Origin: Desarmillaria ectypa
Taxonomy: Eukaryota > Basidiomycota > Agaricomycetes > Agaricales > Physalacriaceae
Direction of reading: 5' to 3'
NCBI GenBank assembly: GCA_030407005.1
Contig: JAUDYN010000002.1
Coordinates: 1,736,001-1,800,000, forward strand
Length of the DNA stretch: 64,000 nt
Shown here: positions 29,807 through 41,013 of the stretch, piece by piece
Numbering within the stretch: position 1 is the stretch's first letter
How the letters are laid out: every line of letters begins with the position of its first letter
The notes under the pieces: model-generated
The model's input: only the letters and a program-made list of their open reading frames with translations
Told to the model about the DNA's origin: nothing
The model's database searches: none
Program-made: the position numbers and the translations under genes

Positions 29807-32218
29807 TTAAAACCATTTACTAGGATGTATGCCGAATTTATTGAACACGTCCTTGATACCTGTCGAGACAAATATGCCCAGAGCCGTGGACGAGTGTATT
29901 TTCACCGGCGTTCCATTTAAAGTGTAACTACGTCGAAATGTAAACACTGTTCGTATTTGAGAAGACGAAAGAGTTCGCTCACCTATATGTGGTTTTGCCG
30001 TCGATAGTGAGCTTGAGGCGTAGGGCAGGGTTTTCCAGGTCCGTAGTGTCAACCTCAATGGTAGACCTGGATGCAGGGATAGAATGAGAGGTATTCGCTA
30101 GACAGCTATGATAGAATGTGAACAAACCATTTGTAGTTGCCAGAGGGAATGTATTTGAATACATTCTCGGCTGGAACCTGTTCTTCCACGGTGATATATT
30201 CTGGTCCCTCGTCCGTCATGTTCAGTTTGTGTCTAACCCTACTGACGACCTCTGTGCTTTGCATTTTCAATGTTCTATAAAAAGGAATGTAGAACATGCT
30301 GAGAGGGCTGTCGTAGAAAACGTCAGATATCGAATCAAAGCATCACGCAGTGAAGTAGGACTATACCTTGTAGAGAATTCTCGCACGATATGAAGACTTT
30401 CGTGATTATATTCGATGGCAGCAAACTCGTGGCGATCCCCAGAGAGAATTATCACATTTGGCACAGAGTGCATCGCTTGCAGTATAGAGGCCCTTTCAGT
30501 GGGGAAACCAGCCCAAGAGTCCGTCGCAGCATCATGTCCCCAAAGCGTTGTAAATGGCACTGACGTCACTACGAATTTGAAGGTGGCTGTTTCGTTAGCC
30601 TAGACATAAATGTTTAGTTAGAAATGGGACACATATAAGACATACCCTCGAAAGCCAGTTATAGAAGGCGGCCAGTTGAGCCTCGCCGAGCATTCCGCGC
30701 GCGCTTAAATCATCGATTGTAGAAGAGCGATAGCGACGTGTATCCATGACGAAGAACGCAGAATCGCCATAGCGGAAATCGAAATAATAGTGATGTTTGT
30801 GGATCGAATCGTAATTTGAATTGGCGTTATAGATTTCAAAGGCATCTGATGCATTGGGGAAAGGTGCCTTGAGGTCGTCCCCGTCTCCAGCGTAGTTATT
30901 AATAATCTTTATGGCGCTGTCAAAGGATGTTCAAGTCGGTGTGCACGTACATACCTCATGATCATCGTACGCATGGAAAATTGCTGGACAGTTGTCAACG
31001 AGCTTTTTCCTGTTACAAGCAGCTTTAAAACTCACGCAAACGCTCATAGATTTTTCTAAAACTGTCGCTCTGATAGTTTCTGCGATATAGTCTGCGATAG
31101 TCCTCCGAGGTGCTTCCCGTGTAAATCGGAACATCGGCATAGATAAAATCGCCAAGGAAAAGCAAGAACTCTGGCAGCATCGGTCTCTCTTTCGCTAGGG
31201 TCTTATTTCCAGTGACATCTGTGTCATTGGTAGTACTAGATGCAGATTCATTTGGATAGAGAAGATTGCTGAGTATGTCATAACCTTTGATTCGTCGTCC
31301 TTGGAACGGGAGATAAGGAAAGTTCGTGGTCATGCATGACGACACCAAGAAACTGAATTTGTTTCCGGTGGGAAGACGAGGGTCGGGGAAGGTATGAAAT
31401 TTAATAGGTGTAGAGGGGTAGGGTAATAGCGTCCCATTAGTCGTTGCAAGCGAGTCTAGGAATTGAAACCATGTTAGATTTGTTACAGCAGTGAGCAGAA
31501 AGAGTGGCACACATTCGTAATGGCTATTAGGCCAGAGTCCTTTAATCTCAACGACATCTACCCAGTCATGGATTCCATCAAAATTAAATAAAGGTCCGTC
31601 ATTCCAAGATATTTCTTTGTCACTCTGAGTCCCAGACTTGGGTGCCTCTCTCCATGCAATGCGTATGGATTGTGTCATATTGCCTATAGGTGGATAACGA
31701 GCAACGACCTTGACACTGTCGGGATAGACAGCACCGACGCGGGTGAAGACGACATCTGAAGCAGAATCTAAAAATGGGGTGCAAAGGAATTCAACAGCAG
31801 CGAGAAGAAGAGCAATGTTGATTGCATTGTTGATCCAGCGAACTCGACGGGATGAAGATGGAAGTGACAGAAGAATATTTAACACAACGTCGTTGCTCTC
31901 AATGTATACCTGCATAGCAATCCTCGATGAGCCTTCCAAATGAGTGGTAATATGGAAAGGAGCTACCGCTGCCGTACGGCCCTTGTCGTCGCTTGCATCC
32001 TTGCGCTCTAAAGTAAATGGCAGCATACACGCGGTAATGAGCCATGCTGAGAAAGCAATGGGCAGGGTAATTGCAAGTATTGGAGACGGAATCTATCTTG
32101 AGTGGGTGAAATGTCCTGTTCATAGAGCTTCACTACTGACCACCTGCAAGAAAATGTAAACAGACATCCGAAATATAAAAGATAAAGCAGCTGGAATCAG
32201 CGCCTGAATGTGCCGCAT
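29807..32218 (-). CDS. PhoD-like metallophosphatase with N-terminal membrane segments
   Basis: The N-terminus (MRHIQALIPAALSFIFR) and PILAITLPIAFSAWLITACM form membrane segments, with another near INNAINIALLLAAVEFL. The PhoD phosphodiesterase/alkaline phosphatase fold follows: FSFLVSSCMTTNFPY, FLLFLGDFIYADVP, a YRRLYRRNYQSDSFRKIYERL helix, the metal motif AYDDHEV, FVMDTRRYRSS, and SGDRHEFAAIEYN near the end. The protein ends in ALGIFVSTGIKDVFNKFG. It is probably anchored in an internal membrane with its catalytic domain in the lumen or outside; the substrate is unknown. Divergent from KRI1 (118 bp). Confidence 0.82.
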
Positions 32219-32336
32219 TGCGCAGGTAGAAGGTCGTCGTGGATGGTGGTAGCAATGAAAGCCCTGCTAAATTATGTAATGCAGTGGAGACAGGTCCGGT
32301 CCGGATACCTGTTTTTTATTTTATTTTACACCAACG

Positions 32337-34733
32337 ATGTTGTCAGACTCGGAATCAGATAGCGAGTCGACTCATCAGCTTACCATTAACGAACACTATG
32401 CAAAGGCCTTTCAGTATAGAAAGGAAAGGGAAGAGCTCGAAAAGCGTCAGTCCGCTTGCTGAACCACTTGTCCACCAAAGCTGACGACCTGCAGTGAAAG
32501 CCAAGTATGGTCCCGATGCTGAAGAAGAAGACAACGACGACGACGAGACAGACTCGGAGTCAGCAGAGTCCGAAGATGAAGATGGAGAAGAACTAACGCC
32601 CGCTGTGGATGCCGCAATTCTGAGGACGCTGGCCCGAATTAAGAGGAAGGATCCAGACATCTACAATTCTGAGAAAAGTATTTTCGGAGGTGCGTTTGTT
32701 CGTATTAAGAGAAGAAGTTATGTCTGATATGTTTTTTGTTTAGAGGAGCAGACGCGTTCAGTCCCTTTACAGCCGACAGCACGAACAAAAATCAAGGTAA
32801 ACTGTTTGGCTTCCGACAGATCAAATTTAACGAATTTTCTATGCAGCAATCAAAGCCTGTTACTCTACATCAAGTTGTGCTTAAATCCACACTCCATCCG
32901 ACTTCCCGTTCTCCATCTCCTGAGCTTACACACGCCGAAGCTCAACGCGAACTTCGCAAGGAAACAATAGCTGCTTTTCATGAAGGCGACGCTGAACGTG
33001 ACGACGACGATCTACTGGTTCCTCGGGAGAAGAACAAAGATGAATGGGAAGAAGAGGAGGAAGAATATCGCGATTTTCTGCAGCGTGAAGTTGGTGATGA
33101 TCTCAAAGAGTTGATCACTTTCTGGGATAGCGAGGATGCGACCAGGCAGCCTGAGCAAGAGGATGTACCGAAGAAATTGAAAAGGAAGAGCAAGAGGGCT
33201 GCCGACAACAAATCCAAAGAGGAAGAAAACCAGGGGTTCCTCATGAAGTGCGACTGTTTTGTCTTCATTTATACGACAGTCTGTTGACCGTCGATTCTTC
33301 AGCTATATTCTCAACCGAGGTTGGATTGACCGATCTTCCACGCAAGTCCCAACGTATCAAGAAGCAACGTCCGGCCGAACGAAAGGAAAAGTTAAAGCAA
33401 AGAACGAGGACGACGAGGACGAGGGCGGTTTTGCTTCTGAAAATCACGACCTACCCACGGCTGACCCCGACATCGACGAAGACGAGTTTGAAGACATCGT
33501 GGACAGATTCGAAAGCTCATACAACTTCCGATTCGAAGAACCGTTCGTCTTCTTCCTTTCGTTGTGTACACTTGTGTTATTCAAACCGTCTTTATAGTGA
33601 TGCAGCAGAGATCAAGAGTTACCCTCGTAATATCCCATCTCTTGTACGACGAGAAGACACTACAAGAAAGGACGCACGAGAGCGCAGAAAGATGAGGAAG
33701 GAGGAGGAGCTACAGCAGAAGAAAGAAGAAGTTAGAAGGTTCAAGTCTTTAAAAATGAAGGAGATACGAGCCAAGTTGGATATGATCGGCCGTGAAGGTG
33801 GAAAGGACTTAGAGACCGATCCAGGCACGTTTCCTTTTGATAGGTCGCAATGAGAGACTGACATCGCATGATTTCATAGCACTCGAAGTGCTTGATTTGG
33901 ATGCAGACTGGGACCCTGACGCTCATGACGCGCAAATGGAAGAACTCTATGGCGCAGAGGAACAAGTGGAGAACGTTGAAAAGCCCGTATGGGACGGCGA
34001 TATTGACATTGGTGACATTGTGGTTTCAGATGATGAGCAAAAGTCGAAGAAGAAGAAGAAAAAGAAGAAAAAGAAAGACGTTGAGAAAGAGGATACAGGC
34101 GGTGTAAATGTTGACGCTATGGATGCTGATGTAGAGCATGAGGACGAAGAGTGGGATGGAACAGAGGAGATGCGGAAGAAGAAATTGGACGAATACATGA
34201 ATGAACTCTACGAGCTAGACTTCAACGATATGGTATGTCCTGCCTGTCCTTGTGGCTCATAAATGACCTCCTGCTTCTAGGTCGGCGGCATGCCCACGCG
34301 CTTCAAATACACCTCTGTGCCAGCTCAAAACTTTGCCTTGACTGCGGCCGAAATTTTGATGGCTACGGACGCTGAACTCAATGAATATATGGGTGTCAAG
34401 AAATATGCGCCGTATCGAAAAGACAACGTATGGGACTCGAAGCGGGGCGAGAAGTTGAAGGAACTGAAGAACAAAATTGCGGCAAGGTCTGGTACCAGCG
34501 CCGCTACGCTTGATACCGAGAAACCGGCAAAGAAACGGAAGGGGAAGAAGGAACGTATGCGTTCGAAAGCGGGAACAGCTACAGATCAGGAGCGGGTTGA
34601 GGAAGCGAAGGACGACGCTGTCGCTCCTGATGCTAACCACAAGCGCAAGCTACCAGAAGAGAATGCAGGTCCAGAGCAGGGAAAGAAGAAAAATCGGAGA
34701 CATCGGAAGAACACAACGGAGATAAGTAGCTGA
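32337..34733 (+). CDS. KRI1: KRI1, ribosome biogenesis factor
   Basis: KRI1 is a nucleolar protein needed for 40S ribosome assembly. The start MLSDSESDSESTHQLTINEH runs into YAKAFQYRKEREELEKLKAK (spliced) and an acidic stretch. AILRTLARIKRKDPDIYN and LVPREKNKDEWEEEEEEYRD are family landmarks, as are a DEDEFEDIVDRFESSYNFRFEE segment split below 20 residues (DEFEDIVDRFESSYNFRF) and MPTRFKYTSVPAQNFALTAA with GVKKYAPYRKD. Acidic and lysine-rich runs are common, including eleven consecutive Lys codons near 34048-34080. Exact exon limits around 33240-33330 and 33540-33600 are uncertain. Confidence 0.9.
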
Positions 34734-34919
34734 GTGAAATTTGTACTACAAGCTGACTGTGACCTCAATTCGTTCCCAACTCATGGCAATACAGTGCATT
34801 TCACTCTGTTAAGAATAGAACATGATCACGAACAGATCAGCGGACCGCCATCTTCTTTCCGGCCCGGATTCAAGTTGATCCTCTACATAAGTTTCCCCGC
34901 GTTCCCACATGCATCACCC

Positions 34920-36951
34920 ATGGAGACGTTTGGAAACACTACCCCCTTTGCGCCAAATCCCATACAGACCAGGGATGACCTGAAGCAATTCCTTGTGGAT
35001 ATTCTCGATGCCCTTGAGAAACATACTTCGTCTGGTGGTGCCAGGGTCCACATTGGCCATACTGGAACACACTACGACGAGGCTGCTGCTCAGTTGGAAG
35101 GTTTCTCCCGCCCCATCTGGGGCCTTGCATCATTATTGTGTGGTGGATATGAATACTACGGTACCTTACGATGGGTTAACGGCTTGAAGAACGGGACCGA
35201 TCCTGATAACGAGGAGTTCTGGGGGTACATGCGAGACAAAGACCAAAGGATGGTGGAGTGTTCAGCTTTAGGCTTCTCTATTGCAGTCGCCAAAGAGCAA
35301 TTGTGGGATCCCCTCCCTCCGGAATCCAAGGTCAAAGTCGAAAATTGGTTAGGCGGCATGAATGACAAGGAGATGCCTAACACAAACTGGCTTTGGTTCC
35401 GCGTGAGTTATGTATTTATTTCCCTGAGCCTTATTTTTTATTACTCTCCATCAGGTCTTTGCCAACTTGGGTTTATCCAAAGCTGGCTCGTCCCATTTCG
35501 ACGCGGACCGAATGAACGCTGATTTGGATCATCTCGACACATTCTATATCGGCGATGGATGGTCTCGTGATGGCCCAGAGGGTGTCGTCCAACTCGATTA
35601 TTATTCGTCTTCGTTTGCGATCCAGTTTGCTCAGCTCGTCTACTCGAAACTCCAGCAACGCGAAGATCCTATTCGATGCGAGGAATACAAGAACAGAGCG
35701 AGGCAATTTGCTTTGGACTTTCGCACTACTTTGACGGAGAAGGTAAGATCATGTATTTTTCCATGAACCTTGATAACATACTCACGGAAGACAGGTCGTG
35801 CAATCCCCTTCGGCAGAAGTATGATCTATCGCTTTGCAATGTCATCATTTTGGGGGGCCGTCGCCTTCGCTGATGTCGAACTCCCAGCTCCATTGACTTG
35901 GGGAGTCGTCAAAGGCTTGCAGTTGAGGAACGTCAGGTGGTGGGCCAGACAGGCAGGGGCGTTTAATGCCGACGGTACCCTTACAATTGGCTTTTGTTAT
36001 CCTAACCACAACATGACGGAGAACTATAACTCTCCCGGGTCTCCGTACTGGTGTTGCAAGTCCTTTGTGACGTTGTCCCTACCCAACAACCATCCGTTTT
36101 GGGCAGCAAAGGAAGAGCCTTACCCTCAGATGCTGCTTGAGACTACGAAAATTCTGTATCATCCACTGCATATTGCAACCAACGTTGGAAGGCACACCTA
36201 TATTCTATCATCTGGGCAACAGTGCTCATACCCCGTCAAACAGGGACCGGCAAAGTATGGGAAACTTGCTTATTCCTCTGCCTTCGGATATAGTGTCCCT
36301 GTCGGGAATGGAACCCTGGAAGAATTGGGAGGCGACAATACGTTGGCTCTAAGTGACGATAATGGGGAGACATGGAAGTGTAGAAGAGACACAAGAGAGG
36401 CTAGGATCGAAAGTGGTAAATGGCTGAGGTCGATGTGGTATCCCTGGAAGGATGTCGAGGTAGAGACATGGCTTGTGCCGCCGCAGCAGGACTCGCCGCT
36501 GTGGCACCTCCGTGTGCACAGATTGCGGACGAGGAGAAACTTATTATCGGCTGAAGGCGGCTTTGCGATATGCGGACAGGGAAAGGACGGGAGAGCCCTA
36601 GACTTCACAGTAGGTGGAGAGGCTTTTGGAACCTTTGAACAGGATGGTGAAGGTCGCGCGGCATCTCATGCTGGCGTTTCTGGAATTGTTGATCTGGGAC
36701 CGTCCAGCGGGAGAGTAGGAAAGGCGCTGAGAACGGACGCGAACTCCAATCTAATGGTACCCAGGGCTGTTTTGCCAACGTTGCGGCAGGAACACTTGGG
36801 CGGTGCGAAGAATATCTGGTTAGTCACTGGCGTATTCGCCCTTCCAAGCGTTGGGGATGAAGAAGGTGCTAGGATCGGATGGCTTGCAGAATGGGAGAAA
36901 CGGCCGACATTTCCCGCAGAAATAGCGACATTAATGCAGCACGAAAACTAA
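34920..36951 (+). CDS. DUF2264 domain protein
   Basis: The protein begins [20 protein letters not shown] and contains [95 protein letters not shown] and [19 protein letters not shown], all typical of the DUF2264 alpha/alpha-barrel family. The C-terminal half is a beta-rich domain that ends IATLMQHEN. Only two introns are seen. There is no signal peptide. The fold suggests a polysaccharide-active enzyme, but the family's substrate is not established. In-frame codons extend upstream of the chosen Met; this Met fits the family's start. Confidence 0.85.
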
Positions 36952-37669
36952 AGTAAGCCATTATCTGTTGTAGCAATCTGGGAAATCCCAAATCATGGTT
37001 TGAAAAGCCATTTGAAATTAACTTCTGTCTGCCCCATGCCCCTTTCTGCGTTACTATGTGTCCCCCCTGCAGACCCAGGAGTCCCTGACACTCGTCCTCT
37101 TTCCGAGCTTTGCCTCAGCGATACTGAGTTTTCTCAGTTCCGCAAAGATGCCCCATCTACGAGCACGTACAAAAGTCTTGTCGACCAACAGTCCCCCAAA
37201 CTCAAGGTCATTGGCTCTAATGAAGACACAAAGAACGTTTTGAAGCTGTCCAATCCTTAAGGTGAGGATTGTGTCGAGGTGCTATGGTCGTCAGTGAACA
37301 GCGTCGTATGTTTCAGTTTCAGCTTAAGAGATTCTGGCTGAAACCTTTGTCCAGCTTTGGATTGCCCGACAGTCGGAAGATATCATCCATGTTTCCCTAC
37401 ACCACTTCGTACATTTCTCTCTTTCCCTTCTTTCTTCTTCCCTAATGATAGCGCGTAGTTCTTAGCAACGGACGACAGTGTCATTTTCAGGAGCTTTTGG
37501 GAGCTAGTTAGCACAGCCAACGCGTTCAAGTCCAGAAACCAAATAGGTGGGTGGGTCTCATCCTCGGACCTTGAATTTTCAAAGCTAGCATTAGTTCCTA
37601 CTCTTCTCGCTCACGCGGACCTGCCCTCGTACGTATCATCGAATCTCAAGACCCATTCTCGGTGATATC

Positions 37670-38487
37670 TTGAAGCCGACTAGTTCTACTGATCCTCTAG
37701 AAAAGTGCAGTACAGCAATTCACTTGATCCATCGAGAGAAATCCAAGAACTGGTCGGCATATCTCGATCGGGGACCAAAGGCTGTTGACGGCTTTGAACC
37801 AGAATTGAGCCAGTTCGCAGGAGAAGACCTTTTGGCATTTCGCGAGCATATTGATGAGGTTGTTTGTGCTGCGCTGGGTGCCACAAGTCTTGAAGAAGAT
37901 GAACAGAGTGTGCTTCACGACACCGTGGTTCTTTTGAGTGTCGATGGTTCTGATGGGCAATGTACGTCTTTATGGACATGACCCCTCGGAGTCAGGGATG
38001 TCAATTGCTCAATGTTACAGGTCTCTCAGTTTGATGTTCTCTCCCGAATCTACTCCCCCACAGGCCCAAAATCTGTGGATGTCTATTTGGAGTACTATTA
38101 TCGCACTCAGTACAATTCGGTTGAGTTCTTTTGTAATGTCTGTTATCGCGCCAACACTAAGATGACTCTCGACCTAGAAACCAACATCCCCCGTGGCCCG
38201 CGTGCGATGAATGGATTCAAGTCCCTAGTGTTGCTGGATCTTGCGGACGTTCCACCCGGCAGAAGATGGCGTGCAATCGACGAAAGGGAATGGAATTTGT
38301 CGATCAGCTCCATGCTCTGCATGCGTCGTTGTATGGAATGGGATCCGATGGTATCTTGGAGAAGATTTCACGCCTTGCCCTCGTGCGACTCCTACTGGGA
38401 TCTGTTGGTTTCGTGCTTGACATTGCAGAGCATGACGGAAAAGAAGCTGAGCAAATCCAAGTCGCGGATTTGAGATGGGGGTACTGA
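37670..38487 (+). CDS. unresolved hypothetical protein, possibly decayed
   Basis: An open stretch from about 37600 (no ATG; first exon not found) encodes STAIHLIHREKSKNWSAYLD and FAGEDLLAFREHIDEVVCAA. A well-formed intron (GTACGT...CTCTCAG, about 37961-38029) joins it to FDVLSRIYSPTGPKSVDVYL and FFCNVCYRANTKMTLDLETN. The frame then either runs to a TGA at 38471 or is spliced (GTTCCA...GATCAG, about 38248-38309) into LHALHASLYGMGSDGILEKI and a stop at 38485. No family is recognised. Neighbouring bases 36952-37600 have no supportable gene. Confidence 0.35.
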
Positions 38488-39001
38488 AAACAGTGCTCAT
38501 TGGCTGGGCAGCAATATTTGTAAGATATATGGTATTTCAGCCCTCGAATATGATAACGACGACACCGATAATGAGTATTCAGATGAAAAATACGACTCTC
38601 GCAGAAGGAGTGTTCTCACCAGTAGCATATTTCATGATCTTAAAGCTAACAAATGTGAACTAACCTATACTTTATCAATTGTTGGAATCCTGGGTGTTGC
38701 GCAGGGTAGACTCCAGGCTGGTAAAGCCAGATGTAAGGGAATTGTTATTCTATGGCTCCTACAGAGTTCATATTTATACTACTTCGCACTAGAATCTAGA
38801 ATGTACTACAACTTTCTACGACTCTCGTGCTTACTCATCGACTCTCGGCATGATGCCGGATTGCTCCTTCTAGAACTTTCCAGCAAAATCCCAACATCAA
38901 TATTCTGTGGAAATGGTTATTCTAATCCATCGTGGCGTATGCTGAGATCCAAGGTCAACTACGAAGTTGTGTATGCTTCTCTCGTCGTAAGCAAGTCTTA
39001 A
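38474..39001 (+). pseudogene. 176-codon open frame after an in-frame TGA
   Basis: Directly after the TGA at 38471-38473 the same reading frame stays open for 175 codons before TAA at 38999. It starts DGGTENSAHWLGS, has an acidic stretch (LEYDNDDTDNEYSDEKYDSR) and then hydrophobic segments (LSIVGILGVAQ, GIVILWLLQSSYLYYFAL). Such a long open run immediately behind one stop suggests a broken downstream part of the preceding gene. A missed intron or chance remain possible. It is AT-richer than its neighbours. Confidence 0.3.
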
Positions 39002-39158
39002 GTGTGTAATAAGCGAAGTTCGCCTCCTGTCGGTTCTTCCGGCCCGCAACTCGTGACCTGTGACAGCAAGGTGACAGTCTTAGGCCTCAGACTTTACCTC
39101 TCCAACTATCTCCCTCCCTCAAAGTCCCAACAGATTCCGATAGTAACGCCTCTTCGTG

Positions 39159-40803
39159 ATGGACGGGACAAAAGCCGCAAAGCAAGCGTTCCTGCATGAT
39201 TATCATCTCTTATAATGACTTCTTTTTTGTTCAGGCGACGAAAAATAACCGACAAAACGCTGCCCAATGTTGTCCTTCAGAACCCAGAGTTTGCTCAAGA
39301 TTCGCGAATGTACCAAGATCTCTTGGAAATGGAACGCAAATTGGACTGGACAATGACTAGGAAGAAGGTCGAAATTCAAGACTCGCTTGCTCGGAATCCG
39401 ACAGTATGTATCATACACCACACTCGATAGCACACTCACTTTTCGAGGTAGACTACGCGAACATTGCGTCTCTTCCTCAGCCATACAGTGTCTTCGCAAA
39501 TATGGCAGACTGGTGGCGAGCAAATGGCCAACTTTGAAACGGGAGAAGGCATACCAGCCTGGAGCTTCAAGATCGAGGGGCGTCTATTGGAGGTGCGTGC
39601 GTCTTGCATTTGTCAAATTCAATCCCTTATCTATCCCTTGTGTAGGTTGGGAACCAGCGGAGTAAAGACAAGGCGCCGACTCGAAAGTTTTCGACGTTTA
39701 TCAAGAAGATGATTGTAGAATTGGACAGGGATCCCTCGTTGTTCCCGGAGGGAAATATTGTTGAGGTCGGTTATCGACACTCACTTTGAAACTCTTCTGG
39801 GCTGACATTAATGCAGTGGCCTCGCGCGACCGGACTTCAGAACCCTGTTTTGGATGGGTTCACCATTCGACGGACGGGGGATGCAGCCGTCAAGTTACGC
39901 ATTATCTTATATCCAGATCATTATCCGGAGCAGTACAAAGTCAGCCCCGAACTTGGTATATCGCTCAGGTCATTACATGTCAGCTCGTTTGACCATTGTA
40001 ATTTTCAGGCGACATCTTGGGTATCAAGGAGGAGAGCCGTGTCGGTGTCATCCAGACACTGTGGAACTATATCAAACTCCACGGTCTACAAGACAAGGTG
40101 GATCGAAGGGTGGTACGGGCAGACGAAAAGTTGGCGCCGGTGCGCAATGATTTCATTTTCAATACCCTACCCTGTTATACTCACCTCTTCCATAGATATT
40201 CCGCTCCGAAAATATCCCCTTTCAAAAGTTACCCGACTTAGTCAACCAGTATCTGTCGACACCAGATCCTGTACTTTTGTTCTACACCATCGACCCTTCA
40301 GTGCCACCTCCGGATCGGCCCACTGCCTGGGATATAGAGGTGAAAGCAGAAGATATCTTTCTCAAAAATCGCATGAGCGTCATGTTACAGACTAACAGGG
40401 AAAGTGCTCAGAACTTCGCTAAGCTAGATGAAGAGGTCAAGGATTTGTATTTTCTCCTAGAGTTGTTTCTGACCTGTACTTCAGATAGCCCTTCATGCAC
40501 AGTCACTGCATAATTCCCACTTGAAACGTACCTTTTTGGAATCGTTCGCTAAGAATCCTGCGGAGTTTATACAGACCTGGCTGGAATCCCAATCGCGTGA
40601 TCTCGAGACCATTCTGGGCAGCGGCCCGACAGAAGGCCTGACAGTAAGGCAAGAAGAACTCCGGCGGAGCGAGTTTTTCAAGTTGCCATGGGTAGAGGAG
40701 GTGAAAGCAGCTTTCTTTTTTATCCACTTTGTAACTCACCTGACATCCCCAGGCTGTTGCAGTTCAAGAGGGGTTACGGTTAGCTGCAAAGGGCATGCAA
40801 TGA
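39159..40803 (+). CDS. SWIB-domain chromatin remodelling subunit (SWP73/RSC6/SMARCD)
   Basis: This family is a core subunit of SWI/SNF and RSC remodellers. A short first exon (MDGTKAAKQA) is spliced to RRRKITDKTLPNVVLQNPEF, then MYQDLLEMERKLDWTMTRKK, a family hallmark. Next come the beta-rich core (WSFKIEGRLLEV, FIKKMIVELDRDPSLFPEG), the SWIB domain (PELGDILGIKEESRVGVIQT, then LWNYIKLHGLQDK and LPDLVNQYLSTPDPVLLFYT) and the C-terminal helix (FLESFAKNPAEFIQTWLESQ). The start choice depends on an intron GTTCCT...TTCAG. At least seven introns. Whether it serves SWI/SNF, RSC or both cannot be read. Confidence 0.9.
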
Positions 40804-41013
40804 ATTGTTTATTCTGGAGCAGTGTCTTGCTATCTTTTTGCTTTTGTATTTGCCTTGTATGGACCCAGATTAGCCTTAAAATAATGCAACATGTTATAGC
40901 GATACAACACATCAGCCAATCAGAAAGCTTCGGCATTCTCCGCATCCGGCCTTAAATCCATTTATTGTAATTCCTGGTATCATTTGTACTTGTACGCTGT
41001 CGTGTCCATTCAG

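Noticed and set aside
37036..37260. Short forward-strand ORF (74 codons from the ATG) after the DUF2264 gene
   Set aside because: No family features and no clear splice partner; it may be 3' UTR or part of the unresolved locus, so I did not list it as a gene.
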